Source of the DNA: Terriglobia bacterium
GTDB taxonomy: Bacteria; Acidobacteriota; Terriglobia; Bryobacterales; Bryobacteraceae
Length of the DNA stretch: 64,000 nt
NCBI GenBank assembly: GCA_020073365.1
Contig: JAIQFL010000009.1
Span: 1 to 64,000, forward strand
Direction: 5' to 3'
A program made the position numbers and the translations under genes. Positions 56,220 through 64,000 of the stretch are shown in pieces. The notes under the pieces were generated by a model. That model was not told where the DNA came from and ran no database searches. It worked only from the letters and a program-made list of their open reading frames with translations. Position 1 is the stretch's first letter. The number at the start of each line of letters is the position of its first letter.

Positions 56220-58079
56220 CTACTGCCGGAACAAGAACACTCGGCCCGAGTTGGGCGCGATGATGCGGAGCGCGACTTGCCCATCCTCCAGTTGGAGCCA
56301 CTTCCACTCGAAGTGTTCGTCGAACTTCCGGATGGCCGCTCCTATGCTTTCCATAGACTCGGGTGATAGCGTGTCACCCAGGTGTACCGTAAGACGCGAG
56401 AACAGCGCCTCGCGTACCTGGTCGGACAGACCTACAGCGTCGATGCGCACCAGTCTGCGGTTGCCCGAAGGAGAATTCGATTCTGCCAGGGCGGCCCGTT
56501 GCTGTTCCAGTTCCTGCGTCATGGTTCTCAGCTCGTTGAGGCGGCCTTTCAGTTCATTGAGTACGGCCGGATCCTGCTGCCGCGCCAAAGCGCCCTGCAG
56601 CCTATCGAGTTCTTCCCTACGCTCGACCAGCCGTCTTTCGAGCTGTTCTTTTTCCTCCCGGGATTGGGCGAGGTCGTTCATGAAGACTTTGACCTGTTCG
56701 AGCTGCTCTTTGTGGAGGTCGTCAACCGTTCCCGCGGCTTCCTCAGCCTGACGGCGTCGCGCCGCGGCCAACTGGAAATTGACGCTGACCTGTCGCGTGC
56801 TTCCGGCCACGTCGGGCAGGAAGTGCCACTCGAAGACCGATTGCAGAGCCGCTCTGCGCAACTCCAGCGGGCCGCTCAAGACGCGCGCATCGCCGACAGC
56901 ACCTGCGGCATCGAGCGTGGCTTCCACGGTCACGGTCCCCTCGATCCCTTTTTCGATCGCCGGCCAGGGATATTCCACGGAGGTTCGGTGCAGTACGGCA
57001 GCGGTGCCCAAATCGACGCTCACTCCCGCGCCATCGCGCCCCTGACCCGGGCCACGGACTGTGAACGAGAAGGCGGTCTTTGGTTCCTCCTGCGCCTGGC
57101 CTCGGGCCCAGTGCACGTTGATCGCAAAGCAGGCCAGTCCCAGGCAGAGCGCCAGAATTCCCGGCAGCTTGGATGGGCCACACTCCTGCGTCTTGACGCC
57201 GATCAGCCTCTGAATACGGTACAGCAACGGCCCGCCGGTACTGGCCATAGCCATGCCTGGCGCCATCATCCGCAGCCTCTCGATTTTGGTCAAGGCGCGC
57301 GCGTAGCAGAGCGCGTCGCCGCAGGAACTCACGGCCAGATCGTCGCAGCACAACTCCCTTTCCCGCCGGATGCGCGCCGAGATCCACCAGACCGCGGGGT
57401 GGTAGAACAACAGAGTCTCCGCCAGGATTTGCAGCACGTTGACCAGATAATCGTGCCGCCGGATGTGCGCCAGTTCGTGTGCGAGGACGGCCTCCAGTTG
57501 CTCCGGCGTAAGCCCCAGGAAGGTGGCGGACGGCAGCAGGATGGCCGGACGGATCCACCCGACCACGCTCGGCCCGTCGGCCACCGCGGTCATCAGGACG
57601 CGCACCGGGCGGGCGAGTCCCAGGCGGGCTCCCAGAGTCGCGACGATGGCGACGACCGGCGCCTCGGCCGGCGAGCCACGGCGGCGCAGCGACGATACCT
57701 GTCGGCAACCCCACGCCAGCCGTATGGAGAACAGGAGCACGCCCAAAGACCACGCCGGGACCGCCCACGACTGCCAGGCGGCCAGCCAGTCTCTCGCCGG
57801 GACTGCGCCCCTCGCTGCGGCAGCCACGCCTTGTGGGACGATGGCGTTAAGCACGAGGCCGGCGCGCGCTGGCGCAGGTCCGGTATAAAGAACGTACGCC
57901 GTGATCGCCGGCAGCACCGCCAGGACCGCAAGGGCCATGCAGCTTGCCAGATAACGGGAATTGGCGGAACGCTTCCGCAACCCGAAAAGTGCTACCCAAA
58001 GAAGGAAGGCTACCAGCAGGCCCTGCCACACGAAATGGAGCAGAGCCGCGCTGAGGGCCTGTGCCATCGCTGTTGTCAT
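56220..58079 (-). CDS. M56-family (BlaR1-like) membrane peptidase fused to a TonB C-terminal-like domain
   Basis: LEAVLAHELAHIRRHDYLVNVLQ (HELAH), TM helices; downstream VEYPWPAIEKGIEGTVTVEATLDAAGAVGDARVLSGPLELRRAALQSVFEWHFLP (TonB_C-like) plus a coiled coil. Confidence 0.9.
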   Translation of the reverse strand: MTTAMAQALSAALLHFVWQGLLVAFLLWVALFGLRKRSANSRYLASCMALAVLAVLPAITAYVLYTGPAPARAGLVLNAIVPQGVAAAARGAVPARDWLAAWQSWAVPAWSLGVLLFSIRLAWGCRQVSSLRRRGSPAEAPVVAIVATLGARLGLARPVRVLMTAVADGPSVVGWIRPAILLPSATFLGLTPEQLEAVLAHELAHIRRHDYLVNVLQILAETLLFYHPAVWWISARIRRERELCCDDLAVSSCGDALCYARALTKIERLRMMAPGMAMASTGGPLLYRIQRLIGVKTQECGPSKLPGILALCLGLACFAINVHWARGQAQEEPKTAFSFTVRGPGQGRDGAGVSVDLGTAAVLHRTSVEYPWPAIEKGIEGTVTVEATLDAAGAVGDARVLSGPLELRRAALQSVFEWHFLPDVAGSTRQVSVNFQLAAARRRQAEEAAGTVDDLHKEQLEQVKVFMNDLAQSREEKEQLERRLVERREELDRLQGALARQQDPAVLNELKGRLNELRTMTQELEQQRAALAESNSPSGNRRLVRIDAVGLSDQVREALFSRLTVHLGDTLSPESMESIGAAIRKFDEHFEWKWLQLEDGQVALRIIAPNSGRVFLFRQ

Positions 58080-58462
58080 TTTTCCTCTCCTTCAAATCGA
58101 TCCAAAAGCTTCTCAATGGCTTCCAATTCCTCTTTGGACGACCGTTTAGTCGCCATCGCCTGCAACACCAGGGCCTTCACGGAACCGCCGAAGGCGCGGT
58201 GGAGCAGATCGCGCAGCAACTGCCTCTGGGTCTGTTGCTGTGAGTACCGGGCGCGGTAGATCTGCGGGCGCTCGGACTCGTCCCGCTCCACAAGCCCCTT
58301 TTCGGTCATGATCTGCAGCAGCTTCAGGACGGTGGTATACCCGGTCGGTCTGGTTTGATTGAGTACACGCTGAATGTCGCGGACCGAGCGGGGACCGCCC
58401 TCCCACAAGACCTGCAGGATGTTGAGCTCGCCTTCCGTGGGACGACGCTGTTTGGAAGCCAT
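58076..58462 (-). CDS. BlaI/MecI/CopY-family transcriptional repressor
   Basis: RRPTEGELNILQVLWEGGPRSVRDIQRVLNQTRPTGYTTVLKLLQIMTEKGLVERDESERPQIYRARYSQQQT; overlaps the M56 gene. Confidence 0.95.
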   Translation of the reverse strand: MASKQRRPTEGELNILQVLWEGGPRSVRDIQRVLNQTRPTGYTTVLKLLQIMTEKGLVERDESERPQIYRARYSQQQTQRQLLRDLLHRAFGGSVKALVLQAMATKRSSKEELEAIEKLLDRFEGEEK

Positions 58463-58471
58463 GCAGCTATT

Positions 58472-58493
58472 ATTGACGAAGAGCTTCGTCAAT
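58472..58493. promoter_or_regulatory. Putative BlaI operator (perfect palindrome)
   Basis: ATTGACGAAG-AG-CTTCGTCAAT: 10-bp perfect arms 9 nt upstream of the blaI-like ATG. A second, imperfect copy (TGTCAACGAAAATCTTCGTCATT) follows at ~58493-58515. Confidence 0.75.
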
Positions 58494-58494
58494 G

Positions 58495-60132
58495 TCAACG
58501 AAAATCTTCGTCATTGGGAAGTGGGGCGGCGGCGTTGCCGCGGTTGACAGGCCAAAGGGCCTGTCCCACCATCAGCCAGAGTGTGGCCACCAGGTACGCC
58601 ATCCAAAGACCGAGGAAGACGGGCTCGGAAATCCAGCCGCCCTTGTAGACCGCCAGGCGCTCCAGCGCGCCGTGCAGGCCGACCGCTCGCTCATCGGCCA
58701 GGTGCAAGGCCGCGATGGCCCCGCTGGCCTTGTGCCGGATCATGCCCGTGTAGTAAGGGATGGCAACACCATGGACGGTATACAGGTCGAGTAAGGCGAA
58801 CAGAACCACGCCGGCGGCCGGAGCCCAACGCCGGACTCGCGCCAGACCGCCGGCGCACAGGGCCACTTCGGCGGCGACCACGGCGTACAGATACCAGCCC
58901 ATCGAGCCCGGCAGTCCCTTGCTCACGTAGAGCATCAGCACATTGTAGATCTGACCGGCCCAAAAGGCCGCGTAGACGGCGATGAGCCACCAGATCGCGG
59001 GGGAGCGAACCATACGGAGCAGGCCAAAGGCTGCCACCAGGATGACCGCATAGAACGCGTGATACATCCAACTGCGCACCATCAGGGAACTCCAGCCACC
59101 GAAATAGATATGGGAGAAGAGAATCGCGTCGACCGCCGTTCCCCAGGGAACGGCAGACGCCCGCCGGAGCAGAGTCCAGGCGCCCACTCCGCGCAGCATA
59201 GCGGCCTCGCTCAGGCCCGAAAGTGTCCCGGTAGTCAGAATGTTGCGCCAGTACCACCACCCGGCGATGGCCGCCGCTACAATCACCGGCGTGGAAGCGC
59301 GGACGTATTCGAGAACCCCTGCGCGCCTCCTCCAGCATACAAACGCGAGCAGCAGAACAACTGCCGGCACAGCCGTGAGAAAGTAAGCCTTCGTCAATAA
59401 CCCGAGACCCAGCACCACTCCCAAACCGGCGGCCGTCCGCCAACTGGCCCCTTCCTGCAACAATCGCAGTCCGATCCAGATCAGGAGCGTGAACCAGACC
59501 ATCGCTAAACAATCGTTGCCCACCCGCGCAACATCAACCGCCAGTCCAGGCATGACGGCAACCACGGCCGCACAGCAAAGAGCGACTCGCTCATCCCCCA
59601 ACGCCACGTGGCCAATCCGAAAGACCAGCGGGATGATGCAGGAGGCGATGGCGATGCCGAGCCATCGGATCACCAGGACTTGCGCAGCCAGGCCACCATG
59701 GCTCATAAGACGCACGACGGACGCCATCATCCAGTAATAGAGAGGGGGTTGCAGCGCTTCATAGGCCGTCAATCCGCCGGCGTAATCCTCGCGGCCCCAT
59801 TCGGCCGGCATCGCCCGGAACGTAGCCTCGCGTTGGGCCCTCATTTCGGGGGGCAGGCTCCAGTAGACATCCTCGGTGACGGAAGGCGCCGGCAGATTGC
59901 GCAGTTCCCAGGGCACGGGAGCAAGCTGCAGCGACGCCGCGACATCCCGCGGGACCGGCTGGTCTCTGGCAACCAGCGGCTGTCCGCGCAGGGCCATGGT
60001 GCGGATGACGGAGAAGTGGGCCCACTCATCGCAGCCCTCCCACAGCGGGAGCATCGTGGCATAAAAGGCGAGACGCGCCAGGAAGCAGGCCCAGATCAGC
60101 GCGATCCGCCACTCTATGCGCATGGGAGCCAC
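58495..60132 (-). CDS. Integral-membrane glycosyltransferase-like protein (GT39/DUF2142-like)
   Basis: Many TM helices; PLWEGCDEWAHFSVIRTMALRGQPLV...LTAYEALQPPLYYWMMASVV. Confidence 0.8.
   Translation of the reverse strand: MAPMRIEWRIALIWACFLARLAFYATMLPLWEGCDEWAHFSVIRTMALRGQPLVARDQPVPRDVAASLQLAPVPWELRNLPAPSVTEDVYWSLPPEMRAQREATFRAMPAEWGREDYAGGLTAYEALQPPLYYWMMASVVRLMSHGGLAAQVLVIRWLGIAIASCIIPLVFRIGHVALGDERVALCCAAVVAVMPGLAVDVARVGNDCLAMVWFTLLIWIGLRLLQEGASWRTAAGLGVVLGLGLLTKAYFLTAVPAVVLLLAFVCWRRRAGVLEYVRASTPVIVAAAIAGWWYWRNILTTGTLSGLSEAAMLRGVGAWTLLRRASAVPWGTAVDAILFSHIYFGGWSSLMVRSWMYHAFYAVILVAAFGLLRMVRSPAIWWLIAVYAAFWAGQIYNVLMLYVSKGLPGSMGWYLYAVVAAEVALCAGGLARVRRWAPAAGVVLFALLDLYTVHGVAIPYYTGMIRHKASGAIAALHLADERAVGLHGALERLAVYKGGWISEPVFLGLWMAYLVATLWLMVGQALWPVNRGNAAAPLPNDEDFR
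58546..58570. repeat. REP-like palindrome copy
   Basis: gacaggccaaagggcctgtcccacc; lies inside the 3' end of the membrane glycosyltransferase CDS. Confidence 0.65.
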
Positions 60133-60338
60133 GATTATCGCATGAGATCGGACGGAGAGTTGTGGAGTGCGATTGGGCGAACGAGATACAGGCCGATTGT
60201 TTCGAGCGGATTTTCGAGCAGAAAAGAGTAAATTGCTATTGATTTTTTCCTAATTCCTCCGTAAACTCACTTAAAGTCTAAATTATCTGCGCCGGACTGG
60301 CGCTTATTCAGCGGATTACCCGCCGAGGGGAATGTGCT

Positions 60339-62123
60339 ATGTCGACCTATGGGAGTTGTGTTCGAGGAGTTGCCCGGCCCATCGTATTGGCGTTCGTGTC
60401 CACGCTTGTGGCGTTAGCGGCGACCCCGCCACCGAAGCCTGGTTGCGAGTACAAAGTAATCGACGCGACCAAGTGGGGCAACAAGGAGCTCAAGAACCCA
60501 CCGGCCATATCTTCGGCGAACGGGACACTGAGAACTAACTTGCGGGTCACTTACACCGAGACTACGATCGGAGGGTGCGGCGTGAAGCTGAGGAGCTACG
60601 TCGCGAGCGGGGCGGAGGCCGGAGGGAGCACGGCACTGGTCGGGCCGACACTCCGAATCAAACCGGGCGATGCGCTGGAGCCGGATCTGATCAACGAATT
60701 GCCCAAAGAGAGCGCCAAGGAGATACAGGCCCAGTTTGAACAGGAGAACAACGCCGCGTATATCACTACCCGGCCGCATTCGTTCAACACGACGAACCTG
60801 CACACGCATGGCCTGCACGTCTCGCCGAACGGCAACAGCGACAACGTCCTGCTGGCTATTCTCCCCGGAACGCATCAGCAGTACAACATCAAGCTTCCGC
60901 CGAATCACCCTCGTGGCACATTCTGGTATCACGCGCATAGTCACGGTTCGACGGCCATCCAGGTGGGCAGCGGAATGGCCGGCGCCCTCATCGTGGAGGA
61001 TGACGAAACCAGGATTCCGGCCGCGCTCAGAGCGGCCAATCAGCACGAAAAGATCATGGTGCTGCAGAGCATCCTGTACGACACGCAAGGACAGATCGAA
61101 CAGATAGCGGCGTTGTTCCCCGATCCTAACAACCCCGACCCTAACAACCCCAATGGCAGGGTTCCCAAACAGGCGTGCGCGGCGGAACCACCACCTCAGA
61201 CCACATGGTTCTGTTCCAAACGCCGGATCACCATCAACGGACAGATCGTTCCCATCATCAGGATGCGTCCGGGGGAGGTGCAGCGCTGGCGGATGATCGA
61301 TACTTCGTTCCGCGAATCCATCAGCCTTACGCTCAACAACGCAGTGCCGAGTCTCCCGGGCCTGGACCTGAACGAGATTGCGCTCGATGGGATCTACCTG
61401 GGCCGAGTCGATATATGGCCCGCGGGCGGCACGCCTATCGACCTGGAGCCCGGATACCGCAGTGATATTCTGGTGAAGGCCAGCGCGACGCCGGGCAAAT
61501 ACAATTTGATCGACAACGCGGTACCGCAAGGCAAGGGACTGCTGGGCGGCGCCGAGCCGGAAAACGTGCTCGCGCAAGTGATCGTCGAGGGAGAGCCGAT
61601 GGACATGCGGCTTCCGACGAATGAAGAGATGCTCCCACTGGCGCCCTTCCCGGGAGTGAACCTGAATGTGACCGCCGTGGGTGTTCAGGAGGTGCTGTTC
61701 AAGCTCGGGACCGGGCTGGAGAATCCCAACCGCAACTATTTCCAGGTGAACTACCACTCGTTCAACCCCGACAACGTGCGCATCTTGAAACTGGGCGCAA
61801 CCGAAGCCTGGCACGTCACGACGATTGGCGATCCCCCCGGGGTTCCCAACGCCATCCCTCCCGCGCCACACGTCTTCCACATCCACATCAATCCCTTCCA
61901 GACGCTCCGTTCGGGGCCCAACGGACAACCGGAAATGGTCTGGAAAGACACCTTGCTGATCCCGCCGGCGGCGGATGTGATGCTGTACACGCGGTACCTG
62001 GATTTCACCGGGACCTTCGTGATGCACTGCCACATTCTGGATCATGAGGATCTGGGAATGATGGAGCTCGACGAGGTGACGGACACCGGGTTAGTCGACA
62101 TGAACATGAACCACGCGCACTGA
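60339..62123 (+). CDS. Multicopper oxidase
   Basis: NLHTHGLHVSPNG, GTFWYHAHSHGSTAIQVGSGMAGALIVED, PHVFHIHINPFQ, FVMHCHILDHEDLGMMELDEV (all four MCO copper motifs). Confidence 0.96.
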   Translation: MSTYGSCVRGVARPIVLAFVSTLVALAATPPPKPGCEYKVIDATKWGNKELKNPPAISSANGTLRTNLRVTYTETTIGGCGVKLRSYVASGAEAGGSTALVGPTLRIKPGDALEPDLINELPKESAKEIQAQFEQENNAAYITTRPHSFNTTNLHTHGLHVSPNGNSDNVLLAILPGTHQQYNIKLPPNHPRGTFWYHAHSHGSTAIQVGSGMAGALIVEDDETRIPAALRAANQHEKIMVLQSILYDTQGQIEQIAALFPDPNNPDPNNPNGRVPKQACAAEPPPQTTWFCSKRRITINGQIVPIIRMRPGEVQRWRMIDTSFRESISLTLNNAVPSLPGLDLNEIALDGIYLGRVDIWPAGGTPIDLEPGYRSDILVKASATPGKYNLIDNAVPQGKGLLGGAEPENVLAQVIVEGEPMDMRLPTNEEMLPLAPFPGVNLNVTAVGVQEVLFKLGTGLENPNRNYFQVNYHSFNPDNVRILKLGATEAWHVTTIGDPPGVPNAIPPAPHVFHIHINPFQTLRSGPNGQPEMVWKDTLLIPPAADVMLYTRYLDFTGTFVMHCHILDHEDLGMMELDEVTDTGLVDMNMNHAH

Positions 62124-62160
62124 GGAGTGGTTCCAGCACGGAGACAGTCCGGAGGGGCGC

Positions 62161-62568
62161 ATGGGGAATGGCCGTCTGAGCAGTTACCTGAAGTCCGTGG
62201 TTCCCGCGTCGGCGTCGACCGTCGGCGCCGCGGCACTGCCGAAGTGTCCGCTGTGCGTGGGCGCCCTTCTGGGTTCCATCGGAATCTCGATTCCACTTTC
62301 GGGGGCTTCCCTCGGCTGGCTGTGCGCGCTTCTGGTGTGCGTTCCGGTCGCGTTGTCGTTTATACCGGTTTGCGGAGCCCGGCGTATCGGGCCGATCCTG
62401 CTGAGCGTCTCCAGCGGATCGCTGCTGCTGTTGGGCAGAGCCTTCGGTGTGGCTTACCCGGTTCTGGCAGTTGGGATCATGGGCCTGATCGCGGCCTCTC
62501 TGTGGAGGGTCCGCGAGACTACCAAGGGCCGCCTGGCCGGCCGGGCGTGCCCTACCAAATCTTCTTGA
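62161..62568 (+). CDS. Small MerC-like membrane protein
   Basis: LPKCPLCVGALLGSIGISIPLSG...: CPxC in a TM context and multiple TM helices. Confidence 0.6.
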   Translation: MGNGRLSSYLKSVVPASASTVGAAALPKCPLCVGALLGSIGISIPLSGASLGWLCALLVCVPVALSFIPVCGARRIGPILLSVSSGSLLLLGRAFGVAYPVLAVGIMGLIAASLWRVRETTKGRLAGRACPTKSS

Positions 62569-62593
62569 CCGTTTCAGAATCGAGGTCCGGACT

Positions 62594-64000
62594 ATGGCAG
62601 AAGAAGGAAAGACAGCAAAATGGACGCGCTACCAGCGCGTGAAGGAGATCCTGAACCAGGCCTCCGGGTCCGCCAACCCCAGCTACCAGGGATACGGAAG
62701 ATTCTGGGAGTTGCCGCTGGAGGAATTCCTCGAGGCGACCATCTATGGCATTCGGATGATCGCTCCGGCGACACCCACACTGGCGCCGGTGATCTCACAT
62801 GGCTCCTGTTGTCACTCGACCGGCGCGAGTAGCGCGCCGGCGCCGCGGGCAGGCTCTCCCGGCCGCGGCGCGGCCTCGGGGTTGATCATTGGACTCAGGG
62901 GCGAGTGCCCCTTCGATGGGACTCAGTTTCCGCGCCTGCCCTGGGACGGGCAACCCGTGTCCGATCCCGATATCCAATTCATTCAGGATTGGATCGACGC
63001 CGGATGCCCGGTGAACGACGACCAGCGTTCACCCGCGCAGGTCCAGGAATCCGTGGTTATGGCGCGTGCCCGGGGAGACGAGGAACATCCTGTTTCCACG
63101 AACAGCACGAACACGGACAGCGAACAATCCGGCGGCCTGAAGGTACGCAAGAATATCAGTTCGCTGAGTTGGGAGGAGTTGCAGCGATTTCGCAACGCGA
63201 TCGCGCGCATGAAGTCGCTCGACAGCTACTACCAGGACGAGCGAAGCTTCGGTTACTGGGCGCGGCTGCACGCCAACGATTGCCAGCACGGATGGGAAGA
63301 GTTTCTTACCTGGCACCGCCTGTATGTGTATTACTTCGAGCAGCAGTTACAGGATATCGACCCGGCAGTGACGCTGCCCTACTGGGACTGGACCGATCAA
63401 TACAAGCCCGACGTGCCGGCGACCCTGTTTGACGCCGCGCAGTTAGACCCTTCCCTGAAAACCGATAACGGGATCGTTCCGCAAGCATACCAGTGCTGGT
63501 TGGACCAGGCAGCCTGGGACCGGCTGAAGGCCAACGGGCTTCCCGAGCCGCTCCTGAGCGAACTGAGAAAAGTGATTACCGTGCCACCCGGAGAGGGAGG
63601 CGACCCAAAGGACTTCAAGACGTTCAACTCCGGACTGCGGCTCTTTACCGCCGCGGGAATCAGGTACGGACAGGACAAGGTGAGCGATCAGAAGATCCTC
63701 GCGGAACTAGGTGTGGTCAACCCGCTGTGGCACGCGCTTCGCTGGCCGGGGGGAGACCAGAACCTGATCTTCGAAGCCTATCCGACGCCGGACGACATCA
63801 ACCGCATTCTGCAACTGTCCAACTTCTTCTCGTTCGGCAGCGGCCCCATGAACAATCATTTCTTTGGCGCCCTGGAGAACATTCACAACCTGATCCACAA
63901 TTTCTCAGGCGGCTCGAACCCGTACTATAAGCCCGGAACCAATCCGCTGGACCGCCAAAACGAGCCACAGTCGGGAGACATGGTTAGTCCCGGAGTGACA
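62594..64000 (+). CDS. Tyrosinase-family (type 3 copper) protein with an extra N-terminal domain, 3' end truncated by window edge
   Basis: My translation from ATG 62594 is open to 64000: MAEEGKTAKWTRYQRVKEILNQASGS...; CuA-like LHANDCQHGWEEFLTWHRLYVYYFEQQLQDIDPAVTLPYWDWT; CuB-like GPMNNHFFGALENIHNLIHNFSGG. Absent from the ORF track because there is no stop in the window. Confidence 0.92.
   Translation, partial: MAEEGKTAKWTRYQRVKEILNQASGSANPSYQGYGRFWELPLEEFLEATIYGIRMIAPATPTLAPVISHGSCCHSTGASSAPAPRAGSPGRGAASGLIIGLRGECPFDGTQFPRLPWDGQPVSDPDIQFIQDWIDAGCPVNDDQRSPAQVQESVVMARARGDEEHPVSTNSTNTDSEQSGGLKVRKNISSLSWEELQRFRNAIARMKSLDSYYQDERSFGYWARLHANDCQHGWEEFLTWHRLYVYYFEQQLQDIDPAVTLPYWDWTDQYKPDVPATLFDAAQLDPSLKTDNGIVPQAYQCWLDQAAWDRLKANGLPEPLLSELRKVITVPPGEGGDPKDFKTFNSGLRLFTAAGIRYGQDKVSDQKILAELGVVNPLWHALRWPGGDQNLIFEAYPTPDDINRILQLSNFFSFGSGPMNNHFFGALENIHNLIHNFSGGSNPYYKPGTNPLDRQNEPQSGDMVSPGVT

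Noticed and set aside
56382-58259. 625-aa plus-strand ORF opposite the M56/BlaI genes
   Set aside because: Shadow frame; the minus strand has clear M56 and BlaI motifs.
60414-62045. 543-aa minus-strand ORF opposite the multicopper oxidase
   Set aside because: Shadow frame; the plus strand has all MCO copper motifs.
1-64000. tRNA, rRNA, CRISPR or complete prophage
   Set aside because: Scanned by eye for tRNA/rRNA consensus, regularly spaced repeats and phage structural genes; none convincing. tRNAscan-SE, Infernal and CRISPR finders would be decisive.

Overview
GC-rich bacterial chromosomal window, probably Acidobacteriota (Bryobacterales/Solibacter-like) judging from gene content: an orphan MacB-like permease of the ADOP type, a TIGR03790-like protein, PadR/HAAS modules and DUF4097-like proteins. 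These calls rest on recognising motifs and families by eye; no searches were run. Backbone genes include purQ-purL-purF, ssb, nth, an MsbA-like ABC exporter, an ECF sigma/anti-sigma/DUF4097 operon, tandem M14 peptidases, a hybrid histidine kinase, a BlaI/M56 pair and two copper-protein loci. The copper loci are a two-domain cupredoxin plus SCO1/SenC near 2.3-4.0 kb, and a multicopper oxidase, a MerC-like protein and a tyrosinase at 60.3-64.0 kb. Two edge-truncated genes are missing from the supplied ORF track: a two-component-regulator-propeller protein (1-1739, minus) and the tyrosinase-like gene (62594-64000, plus). Several gaps hold decayed genes: a frameshifted integrase, IS66 transposase, PIN-like toxin, BrnT cut by a transposase fragment, HigA stub, emrB remnant, ASPIC/UnbV stub and a DVUA0089-like stub. 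A family of small palindromic (REP-like) repeats is dispersed through the window, including one copy inside a coding sequence. The best candidate for an under-described system is the MCO/MerC-like/tyrosinase cluster, followed by the divergent PadR/HAAS locus with a readable promoter-operator and the BlaI operator plus M56-TonB_C fusion.
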